DNA of 64,000 bases, taken from the NCBI RefSeq assembly GCF_022012445.1, contig NZ_JAKLTS010000005.1, forward strand, positions 1-64,000. The letters run 5' to 3'. Positions within the stretch are counted from its first letter, which is position 1. Each line of letters begins with the position of its first letter. This DNA is from Massilia sp. TS11. Its GTDB lineage: Bacteria > Pseudomonadota > Gammaproteobacteria > Burkholderiales > Burkholderiaceae_D. Positions 9,269-16,602 of the stretch are shown one piece after another. The notes beneath the pieces are model-generated. The model ran no database searches. It had not been told where the DNA came from and saw only the letters and a program-made list of their open reading frames with translations. Made by a program: the position numbers and the translations under genes.

Positions 9269-10077
9269 TGATGCTGGACGCGCCGCTGCAGATCCGCGCG
9301 CTCGACGTCCAGGGACAAGAGGATGCGCTGGCCGCCCGCCTGTACACGGCGGGGGCATGCGCAGCCAAGTCCGATACTTTGCTGGTGTTCTTCCATGGCG
9401 GCGGTTTCGTCGGCGGGGATCTCGATCAGGCCGACCCGCTGCTGCGCCAGCTGGCCAGCGAGGGCGTCAGCGTACTGGCCAGCACCTACACGCTGGCCGG
9501 CGTGCGGCCCTTTCCCGCCGCAGTCGAAGATGCGCATGCCGTGCTGGCCTGGGCGCGCAAGCACAAAACCGCTCTGAAATGGAGCGGCAAGCGCCTGGTC
9601 GTCGCCGGGATTGAAGCCGGCGCCAATCTGGCGGCCGCCTGTACCCTGATGGCGCGCGACCGCGGCGGCCCGGCGCTGGCCGGGCAGGTGCTGATCATGC
9701 CGATGCTGGACCCGGGCATGAGCAGCGGCTCGATGCGCGCGATGCGCTGCCCGAATACCGTCAAGCTGGCCGACAGCTGCGCCGCCAGCTACCGTGGCTA
9801 TCTGCCGCATGCGGCCGACCGCATGCATCCCTACGCGGCGCCGCTGCATGCCAGCCGCCTCAAGCAGCTGCCGCCGGCCCTGATTCTGGCGGCCGAGGCC
9901 GACCCCCTGTGCGACGAGGCCGAGCAATATGCGCGCAAGCTCGACGCCTGCGCCGTGCCGGTGACGGTCCGGCGCATCGATCCGGTGCCGCTGCAGGACC
10001 CGCAGGCGCGCATGGCTTGCGCCTGCCGCCACGCGGCGCTCGACGAAATCCAGCACTTCCTGGCCGCGCTGGCCTGA
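9268..10077 (+). CDS. Alpha/beta hydrolase-fold protein lacking the nucleophile serine
   Basis: A 269-residue member of the acetyl esterase/hormone-sensitive lipase-like (fold-3) family. The oxyanion motif HGGG is intact (FFHGGGFVGG) and the acid region ILAAEADPLCDE is recognisable. The nucleophile elbow, normally GDSAGGN, reads GIEAGAN with Glu116 where Ser should be. No clear catalytic His motif is seen at the C-terminus. It is therefore probably not a serine esterase and may bind ligand only. The start at 9268 rests on TAATG coupling to the secreted peptide gene. No signal peptide is seen, so it should be cytoplasmic. Confidence 0.8.
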   Translation: MMLDAPLQIRALDVQGQEDALAARLYTAGACAAKSDTLLVFFHGGGFVGGDLDQADPLLRQLASEGVSVLASTYTLAGVRPFPAAVEDAHAVLAWARKHKTALKWSGKRLVVAGIEAGANLAAACTLMARDRGGPALAGQVLIMPMLDPGMSSGSMRAMRCPNTVKLADSCAASYRGYLPHAADRMHPYAAPLHASRLKQLPPALILAAEADPLCDEAEQYARKLDACAVPVTVRRIDPVPLQDPQARMACACRHAALDEIQHFLAALA

Positions 10078-10114
10078 TTGCCAGCGGCGGCGGGCCTGCC
10101 TACAATGGGCCGCC

Positions 10115-11335
10115 ATGGACCCCGCCGATTCGGACGAGACCCTGCTCGATGCCTTGAGCGACGGCGATCTCGACGCCTTCCAGACCCTCTATCAAGGCCA
10201 TGCCGCCGAGATGGCGCGTCTGGCCGCCGTGCGCGTGGCCGATCCGGCCTGGGTGGAGGCGGCGCTGCGTGCGGCCTGGGCCCAGCTTCAGCATGGCCGC
10301 TCGCGCGTCCAGGCGGGTGTGGCGCTGCGCCTGCAGCTGCTGCGCTGGGTGCGCGACCAGCTATTCGAACAACTGCGCCAGCAGCAGCATCTGCTCGATT
10401 GCGAGGCGGACCCGCACGGCCAGCGCCGCCTGGCCGATCTGATGCTCGACAGCGTCGGCGCGCCCAGCGCCCGCGATGGCGAGACCGACCCGTGGCGCAG
10501 ACGCTTGCGCAGCCTGCCCGGCGAACAGCGCGAAGTGCTGCTGCTGGCCGCGCACGGCCTGAGCGCGGCGGATATCGCTTATGTTGTTGACAGTACGCCG
10601 AGCGCCGCCCACGCCATGCTGGAGACGGCAGCCCACGCCTGGGGCCTGGACGACGCCGCCATGCTGGCCGATGGGGAGCATGCCGCGGCGCGTGCCTTGC
10701 GTGGCCTGCCGGCGGACGCCGCGCCGGCACTGGCGGCCAGCATTGGGCGCGCCATGCGCTTCGCACTGCGGCCCACAATCACCACGCCGCGTGTGCCCGC
10801 ACCGCGCCCATCGCGCGCGTGGCTGTGGCAGCTGCCGCTGGCCGTGGGCAGCCTCGTCCTGATCGGCGCACTGCTTTCGCTGTGGCTGACACCGGACCGC
10901 GAGAATGCCGGGAGCGCGGGTGTGACCGCGATGGCCGGGGCCGGACTGGCCGGACCGGGCGCTCGGAATGCGGCGGCGACCGCGGTCGGTAACGGCGCAC
11001 GGGGCGCTGAAGTCAGCCGCCAGTCAACGATGCTGGGCGGCGCCAGCGGCGATGGCGCGGGCAGCGGCCAGATTGTGCGTGAGGCGGATGTGGTGGAGCA
11101 GGGCGCGGCGGCGGGCAAGACCGCGGGCGGGGGCAGCCGCGCCGGCACCGAAGCCAGTGTGCAGGTCGGCGCACTGCCGAGCGAAGCAGCCTGGCTTGAT
11201 TTGATCGATGCCTTGCTCCAGGCCGGAGAGCGGCGCGAAGCCCTGGCGGAATGGGCGCGTTTTCGCGCGGCCTACCCGAAAGCGAAGCTGCCACCTGCGC
11301 TGGCCAAGCGTCTGGCCGCCGCGGCACAGCCCTGA
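10115..11335 (+). CDS. Sigma-70-like domain protein with membrane segment and C-terminal helical domain
   Basis: A 406-residue single protein. Residues 1-175 resemble a degenerate ECF sigma factor: a region-2-like start (DGDLDAFQTLYQGH) and a region-4-like helix-turn-helix (LPGEQREVLLLAAHGLSAADIA). A membrane helix follows at about 229-250 (LWQLPLAVGSLVLIGALLSLWL). Next is a Gly/Ala-rich linker, and the last 50 residues form the helical unit (WLDLIDALLQAGERREALAEWARFRAAYP) often seen at the ends of anti-sigma-associated membrane proteins. The predicted topology puts the sigma-like part in the cytoplasm and the tail in the periplasm. A TACAAT box at 10097-10102 implies a very short leader. Whether it binds polymerase is unknown. 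Confidence 0.7.
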   Translation: MDPADSDETLLDALSDGDLDAFQTLYQGHAAEMARLAAVRVADPAWVEAALRAAWAQLQHGRSRVQAGVALRLQLLRWVRDQLFEQLRQQQHLLDCEADPHGQRRLADLMLDSVGAPSARDGETDPWRRRLRSLPGEQREVLLLAAHGLSAADIAYVVDSTPSAAHAMLETAAHAWGLDDAAMLADGEHAAARALRGLPADAAPALAASIGRAMRFALRPTITTPRVPAPRPSRAWLWQLPLAVGSLVLIGALLSLWLTPDRENAGSAGVTAMAGAGLAGPGARNAAATAVGNGARGAEVSRQSTMLGGASGDGAGSGQIVREADVVEQGAAAGKTAGGGSRAGTEASVQVGALPSEAAWLDLIDALLQAGERREALAEWARFRAAYPKAKLPPALAKRLAAAAQP

Positions 11336-11340
11336 AATGG

Positions 11341-11377
11341 CGCTGGCGCCGCCACCTTGCGGTGGACGGCGCCAGCG
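11341..11377. terminator. Strong hairpin between convergent genes
   Basis: Arms 11341-11356 and 11361-11377 pair over 16 positions with a single bulge around a TTGC loop. It separates the sigma-like gene from the convergent Ala/Ser-rich gene. No T run follows on either strand, so a terminator role rests on position and stem strength. Confidence 0.5.
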
Positions 11378-11399
11378 TCAGAAGCTCAGCGAGATGTGA

Positions 11400-11648
11400 T
11401 TACTTCTTGGCTTCAGCCGAAGCAGCCGGGGCGCTGGCCGAGGCGCTGGCCGAGGCTTTGTGATGCTTGGCTTTGTGGTGCTCAGCCTTGGCCGAGGCCG
11501 AAGCCGGAGCCGAGGCAGCGGCCGAAGCCGAAGCCGGGGCGGAAGCGGCCGGAGCCGAAGCTTTAGCGGAAGCCGAAGCGGCCGGAGCCTGGGCGAAAGC
11601 AGCGGTAGCGAACAGGCCGGCGATCAGGGTAGCGAACAGTTTGGTCAT
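11400..11648 (-). CDS. Ala/Ser-rich, His/Lys-containing secreted protein, Asr-like
   Basis: An 82-residue protein. The signal peptide MTKLFATLIAGLFATAAFA is followed by an almost pure Ala/Ser/Pro tract containing two HHK motifs and a Lys-ending tail. Composition and layout resemble the periplasmic acid-shock protein Asr, and its signal peptide is nearly the same as that of the small protein at 42336. The ribosome site AAGGAG precedes the ATG. Mature protein should be disordered and periplasmic. Function is inferred from resemblance only. Confidence 0.75.
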   Translation of the reverse strand: MTKLFATLIAGLFATAAFAQAPAASASAKASAPAASAPASASAAASAPASASAKAEHHKAKHHKASASASASAPAASAEAKK

Positions 11649-11806
11649 TTTGTAACTCCTTAGCGATGTTGAGGTTTGGGGAACGATTCCCGCGTTCCTT
11701 GAGCCAGAAACGGGTCAGGCTTTCCTGGGGTTGACCCTTTTTACATCCAGTAACAAAGTGCGTTCGCGTACAGACAGCTTCGACCCGCGCGGACCAGACT
11801 GCGGGC

Positions 11807-14164
11807 ATGGCCGATCCGCTCGCCCGCTACAAAGCCAAGCGCAACTTCAGCCGCACGCCGGAGCCCGCGGCAGGCGGCAGCGCGGCCGGTATCTTCGTCG
11901 TGCAGGAGCATCACGCGCGCCGCCTGCACTACGATTTCCGGCTCGAGCTCGACGGCACACTCAAAAGCTGGGCCATACCCAAAGGCCCGAGCCTGGATCC
12001 GGCCGTCAAGCGCATGGCCGTGCAGGTGGAGGATCACCCGGTGGCTTACGCCCAGTTCGAGGGGCGCATTCCCGCGCCCGAATACGGCGCCGGCGAGGTG
12101 CTGGTGTGGGATCAGGGCCTGTGGACGCCCGTGGGCGACGCGCGCGCGGGGCTGGCTAAAGGCGAGCTCAGGTTCACGCTGGACGGGCGCAAGCTCGGTG
12201 GCGCCTGGGTGCTCGTGCGCCTGAAGGATGGCAAGAACTGGTTGCTGATCAAAGAGAAGGATGCCTACGCGCGGGCCGGCAGCGACTTCGACGTGGCGCG
12301 CGACCGGCCCGGGAGTGTACTGACGCCAGTCCTGCCAAGGCACTTGGCTCCGCAGTTGGCCACGCTGGTCACCCAGCCGCCCCGGGACAGCGAAGACTGG
12401 CTGTTTGAGGTGAAGTTTGACGGCTATCGCCTGCTGGCCCGGCTCGCCGCGGGCGAGGTCCGGCTGTTCACGCGCCAGGGCCTGGACTGGACCGCGCGCC
12501 TGCCGCGGCTGGCGGACGAGCTGCGCCAGCAAAAGCTGCCCGATGCCTGGCTTGACGGCGAAATCGTCCTGCCCGGTGCCGACGGGCGGCCCGATTTTGC
12601 CGGTCTGCAGCAGGCGATCGAGGGCGACACGGCGGACCTCGTCTACTACCTGTTCGACCTGCCATTTGCCCACGGCCAGGACCTCCGCCACCTGCCGCTG
12701 GCGCGCCGCCGCGCCTTGCTCAGCGAACTGCTGGCGGACCGTGCATCGCCGCATCTGCGCCTGTCCGAGGCGATTGCCGCCCCGGCCGCGGAGATTGTGG
12801 CGGCGGCCTGTGCGCTGGGACTTGAGGGCGTGGTCGGCAAGCGTCGCGACGCCCCCTATGTGGCCGGACGCTCGCCCCACTGGATCAAGCTGAAGTGCGG
12901 GCAGCGCCAGGAGTTTTTGATCGTCGGCTACACGGCCGCAAGCGCACAGCCTGACGGTCTGTCGGCCCTGATGCTGGGCTACCACGCGGACGATGGCCAG
13001 CTGCGTTTCGCGGGCCATGTGGGCACGGGCTTTGACCAGGCGGCCCGGCGCGATCTGCTGGAGCGCCTGCGTCCGCTCGAACAGGCCGGTCCGGCTGTGC
13101 CGCTGCCGACGGCGCGTGCGAGACGCCGGCGCGGCGTCACGCTACACTGGGTGCGTCCGCAACTGGTCTGTGAAGTCAGCTTTGCCAACTGGACTGCGGG
13201 CGGCGCCTTGCGCCATGCCAGTTTTCGCGGTCTGCGCACTGATAAGCCTGCCAGCGCCATCGGGCGCGAGCGGGCGCAGCCGGTGGAGGAAGCCATGCAC
13301 CTGACCCATGGAGAACGCGTGATCGATGCCCGCAGCGGCTGCACCAAGCAGCAGTTGGCGGCGTATGTCGATGCGGCAGCCGATCGCATGCTGCCCTGGC
13401 TGCAGGACCGGCCGGTGGCCCTGCTGCGCGCGCCCGGCGGTATCGGTGCTGAACGCTTTTTTCAGAAGCACGCCGAGCCCGGCAGTCTGGACGGCGCGCG
13501 CTTGCTGCCGACGGCGCTCGATCCTGGTCATCCGCCGATGCTGGTGCTCGACACGCGCGCGGCGCTGCTGGCCGCCGTGCAATGGAATGTCGTCGAAATT
13601 CACGCGCAAAATGCCTGCGGCGCGCGCTATGCCCAGCCGGACCGCATGGTGTTCGATCTCGATCCCGGCGAGGGTGTGGCCTGGCCCCAGATGCAGGAAG
13701 CGGCGCGCGTCGTGCACGGTTTTCTTGATGAACTTGGCCTCACGGCCTTTCTCAAGACCAGTGGCGGCAAGGGCCTGCACCTGGTCGTGCCGCTGGTGCC
13801 ACGCTGGGGCTGGGACGCCGTCAAGGCCACCTCCCAGGCTGTGGTTCAGCAGCTGGCCAAGGTGCTGCCCCAGCATTTTGCCGCCAAGAGCGGGCCGCGC
13901 AACCGCGTCGGGCGCATCTTTGTCGACTATCTGCGCAATGGGCGCGGCGCGACCACGGTCACGGCCTGGTCGCCGCGCGCCCGGCCCGGCATGGGTATTT
14001 CTGTGCCGCTGGCTTGGGATGAACTGGACGCGGTGGGCGCCGGCGACCATTGGCATATTCTGAACGTGTTCGCCAGACTGGAAGTCGGCAATACCCCATG
14101 GGATGGCTATGCCGATGCCGCGGGCCGGCTCGACAAGGCGCGCCGGCGCCTCGGTCTGGATTAG
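11807..14164 (+). CDS. ligD: ATP-dependent DNA ligase D (NHEJ)
   Basis: A 785-residue three-domain enzyme that processes and seals double-strand breaks with Ku. The 3'-phosphoesterase domain is first (about 1-165; HHARRLHYDFRLELDG, VEDHP). The ligase domain follows (about 180-480) with the adenylated lysine in EVKFDGYR (Lys203). The primase-like polymerase domain is last (about 500-785), with metal-binding FDLDPG (Asp617, Asp619) and SGGKGLH. This order is the Pseudomonas type. It ends three bases from the convergent ku gene and is divergent from the Asr-like gene. Confidence 0.97.
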   Translation: MADPLARYKAKRNFSRTPEPAAGGSAAGIFVVQEHHARRLHYDFRLELDGTLKSWAIPKGPSLDPAVKRMAVQVEDHPVAYAQFEGRIPAPEYGAGEVLVWDQGLWTPVGDARAGLAKGELRFTLDGRKLGGAWVLVRLKDGKNWLLIKEKDAYARAGSDFDVARDRPGSVLTPVLPRHLAPQLATLVTQPPRDSEDWLFEVKFDGYRLLARLAAGEVRLFTRQGLDWTARLPRLADELRQQKLPDAWLDGEIVLPGADGRPDFAGLQQAIEGDTADLVYYLFDLPFAHGQDLRHLPLARRRALLSELLADRASPHLRLSEAIAAPAAEIVAAACALGLEGVVGKRRDAPYVAGRSPHWIKLKCGQRQEFLIVGYTAASAQPDGLSALMLGYHADDGQLRFAGHVGTGFDQAARRDLLERLRPLEQAGPAVPLPTARARRRRGVTLHWVRPQLVCEVSFANWTAGGALRHASFRGLRTDKPASAIGRERAQPVEEAMHLTHGERVIDARSGCTKQQLAAYVDAAADRMLPWLQDRPVALLRAPGGIGAERFFQKHAEPGSLDGARLLPTALDPGHPPMLVLDTRAALLAAVQWNVVEIHAQNACGARYAQPDRMVFDLDPGEGVAWPQMQEAARVVHGFLDELGLTAFLKTSGGKGLHLVVPLVPRWGWDAVKATSQAVVQQLAKVLPQHFAAKSGPRNRVGRIFVDYLRNGRGATTVTAWSPRARPGMGISVPLAWDELDAVGAGDHWHILNVFARLEVGNTPWDGYADAAGRLDKARRRLGLD

Positions 14165-14167
14165 CGC

Positions 14168-14995
14168 TCAGGCCTTGCGCTTGCGCGGCGGCGGCTTGGG
14201 CTTGGTGTCGGTTCGCTCGCCCAGGCTTTGCTTGAGCAGGGCGACCAGGTCGACCACATTGCCGGTTTCGGGCGTTGGCGCCGCTTCGGGCGTCAGTACA
14301 GCGTGGGTCTGCTGGGCGGCGACCTTTTTCTCGACCAAGGCCAGCACGTCCTCGCGGTAGGTATCGCGGTAGGCCTCGGGCTGCCAGGGCGCATTCATGC
14401 TGTCGACCAGGGACAGCGCCATGGCCACTTCCTTGTCGCTGATGGCTGTGGCCTCGGCGGGAATCTTCAGCTCGCCAGCTTCGCGGATCTCGTCCGCATA
14501 GCGCATCGTCATCAGGACAATGGCATCGCCCTCGCAGACCAGCGCCGCCAGATGCTGCTTGATGCGGATGACGACCTTGGCCACGCCCAGCTTGCCCGCC
14601 CGGCGCAGGGTTTCGCGCAGCAGCGCATACACCTTGGCGCCGCCTTTGTCCGGTGCCAGATAGTAGGGCGTGTCGAAATACAGCATGGAGACCTCGGCCG
14701 CATCGACAAAGGCAAGGATGTCGATCGTCTGCGTGGCCGCCGGATTGGCGCTGCGTAATTCCTCGTCGCTCAATAGCACGTAGTCGCCGTGCGCGACCTG
14801 ATAGGCCTTGACGATGTCCTCCTTGTCGACATCGTCCCCCGTGCTTTTGTTATAGCGCTTGAAGCCGATCGGCGCAAAGTCGCGCCGGTCGACCAGGTCC
14901 AGGTCGAGCGCATTGTCGCGCGTGGCCGGGTACATCTCGACCGGAATGTGCACGAGGCCGAAGCTGATGGCGCCTTTCCATATGCTGCGTGGCAA
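14168..14995 (-). CDS. ku: Ku-type DNA end-binding protein
   Basis: A 275-residue Ku homologue (SIWKGAISFGLVHIPVEMY at the N-terminus, basic tail PKPPPRKRKA). It binds DNA ends as a dimer and recruits LigD. I chose a TTG start at 14995-14993: AAGGAGG (15010-15004) lies eight bases before it and the alignment-typical MPRSIWKGAISFG follows. The ORF continues upstream, but a GTG at 15004 would overlap the ribosome site. That ribosome site overlaps the stop codon of the upstream SDR gene, so the two are cotranscribed. The rare TTG start would lower expression. Confidence 0.95.
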   Translation of the reverse strand: MPRSIWKGAISFGLVHIPVEMYPATRDNALDLDLVDRRDFAPIGFKRYNKSTGDDVDKEDIVKAYQVAHGDYVLLSDEELRSANPAATQTIDILAFVDAAEVSMLYFDTPYYLAPDKGGAKVYALLRETLRRAGKLGVAKVVIRIKQHLAALVCEGDAIVLMTMRYADEIREAGELKIPAEATAISDKEVAMALSLVDSMNAPWQPEAYRDTYREDVLALVEKKVAAQQTHAVLTPEAAPTPETGNVVDLVALLKQSLGERTDTKPKPPPRKRKA

Positions 14996-15008
14996 AGCCT
15001 GCACCTCC

Positions 15009-15842
15009 TTACATGTCGCTGATGCTGCCGGTAACGGGCAGCACAATGCCGGTGATATAGCTGGCGCAGCAGGGCGCGGCCAGGAACACATAGGCCGGGG
15101 ACAGCTCCTCGGGCTCGGCCGGGCGGCCCATGTCGGCGTCTTTGCCGAACTGTGCCAGCTGCTCGGGCGGCTGGTCGGCCGGATTCAGCGGCGTCCAGAC
15201 CGGGCCTGGCGCCACCGCATTGACGCGGATGCCGCGCGCCAGCAGATTGTGCGCGAGCGATTTGGTAAAGGCGTGAATCGCGCCCTTGGTGGTGGCGTAG
15301 TCGAGCAGGTGGCCGGAGCCGCGCAGCCCGACCACCGAGCCCGTGTTGATGATGGCCGCGCCCGCGCCCAGGTGGGGCAGGGCAGCGCGTGCCATATACA
15401 GATAGCCGAGGATATTGGTGCGGAAGGTGCGTTCGAGCTGATCGTCGGGGATGTCTTCGAGCTGGGCCGCCTGCTGCTGGAAGGCGGCGTTGTTGACCAG
15501 GATATCGAGCCGGCCCAGGCCCTGCAGCACCTGCTGGACGGCCTGACGGCAGAAGTCCGGGTCCTGCACGTCGCCGGCGATGGCGATGCAGCGGCGGCCC
15601 TCGGCCTCCACATATTGGGTGGTGATGGCAGCGTCGTCATGCTCGGACAGGTAGACAATGGCGACGTCGGCCCCTTCGCGTGCGAACAGCACGGCGACGG
15701 CCCGGCCGATGCCGGAATCGCCGCCGGTGATCAGGGCGACTTTGCCCTCGAGCTTGCCGCTGCCGCGGTAGCCATGGGCGAGAAATTGCGGTTTGCGCTC
15801 GAGCTCGGTTTCATGCCCGGGCTTGGGAATGGTGGTAGTCAT
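15009..15842 (-). CDS. Short-chain dehydrogenase, general-stress type (YghA-like)
   Basis: A 277-residue SDR with the long N-terminal extension typical of the YghA/Gsp39 branch. The cofactor motif is TGGDSGIG and the catalytic YxxxK is YATTK, with NNAA also present. The ATG at 15842 follows AGGAGG at proper spacing. It is the first gene of a unit with ku and is divergent from the TetR gene, so the TetR protein may repress it as well. Genes of this branch are often stress-induced; the substrate is unknown. Confidence 0.9.
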   Translation of the reverse strand: MTTTIPKPGHETELERKPQFLAHGYRGSGKLEGKVALITGGDSGIGRAVAVLFAREGADVAIVYLSEHDDAAITTQYVEAEGRRCIAIAGDVQDPDFCRQAVQQVLQGLGRLDILVNNAAFQQQAAQLEDIPDDQLERTFRTNILGYLYMARAALPHLGAGAAIINTGSVVGLRGSGHLLDYATTKGAIHAFTKSLAHNLLARGIRVNAVAPGPVWTPLNPADQPPEQLAQFGKDADMGRPAEPEELSPAYVFLAAPCCASYITGIVLPVTGSISDM

Positions 15843-15922
15843 GCTGGCCTCCTGACTGCCAGTGTCCCGGCGCCGCCAATCCGGCGTCCGTACGCACGCG
15901 CACATTCGGCAGGGAAAAGACC

Positions 15923-15950
15923 TTGATATATGACGGTCATCACATATAAT
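15923..15950 (+). promoter_or_regulatory. Promoter and palindromic operator of the TetR gene
   Basis: TTGATA (15923-15928) and TATAAT (15945-15950) are spaced by 16 bases. The perfect palindrome ATGACGGTCAT (15930-15940) fills the spacer. This is the expected layout for autorepression by the TetR-family product encoded 27 bases downstream. Confidence 0.7.
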
Positions 15951-15976
15951 GAGGGTCAGGTCTGGAGGAAGGCATC

Positions 15977-16558
15977 ATGAAAGTCAGCAAGGAACAAGCG
16001 AAGGAAAACCGCGAGCGCGTGATCGATACGGCGGCACGCCTGTTTCGCGAGCGCGGCTACAACGGCGTCGGCGTGGCCGACCTGATGCAGAACGCCGGCC
16101 TGACCCACGGCGCTTTCTACGGCCAGTTCAAATCCAAGGACGACCTGCTGGCCGAGGCCTGCCAGCATGCGATCGAAGGCGCCACGCGCACCTGGGCCAA
16201 GGTGGGCGCGGCCCATCCCGAGGACCCGCTGGCGGCCATCGCCGGCGCCTATCTGTCGCCCCTGCACCGCGACCATCCGGGCCAGGGCTGCGCGCTGGCG
16301 GCGCTCGGCCCCGAGCTGGCGCGCCAGTCCCTCACCGTGCGCGACGCCGTCACGACGGCGATGAAAAAGCAGGTCGGCCGCCTGGCGCCGCTGATGCACG
16401 GCGAGACCGAAGCCGAGCGCGAGCAGGGGGCGCTGGTGACCATCGCCTCGATGGTCGGGGCGCTGCTGTTGTCGCGCATCGTCACCGATCCGGCGCTGTC
16501 CGAGGGTTTTCTCGACGCCGTCCACGACGCCATCACCGGGCACGAGACTTCCGACTGA
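15977..16558 (+). CDS. TetR-family transcriptional regulator
   Basis: 193 residues. The N-terminal helix-turn-helix is at about 12-58 (AARLFRERGYNGVGVADLMQNAGLT followed by HGAFYGQF), and the rest is the helical ligand domain. The ribosome site GGAGGAAGG precedes the ATG. It is divergent from the SDR-ku unit and followed after 44 bases by the SulP gene. The operator candidate lies at 15930-15940. Confidence 0.93.
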   Translation: MKVSKEQAKENRERVIDTAARLFRERGYNGVGVADLMQNAGLTHGAFYGQFKSKDDLLAEACQHAIEGATRTWAKVGAAHPEDPLAAIAGAYLSPLHRDHPGQGCALAALGPELARQSLTVRDAVTTAMKKQVGRLAPLMHGETEAEREQGALVTIASMVGALLLSRIVTDPALSEGFLDAVHDAITGHETSD

Positions 16559-16602
16559 AGCGTGGCCATGGTAGGCTGGCGCCTTTCCCATCCAAGGCGC
16601 GC

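Noticed and set aside
11701..11760. Promoter TTGACC (11731-11736) for ligD
   Set aside because: No acceptable -10 at 16-18 bases; TAACAA lies only 14 bases downstream.
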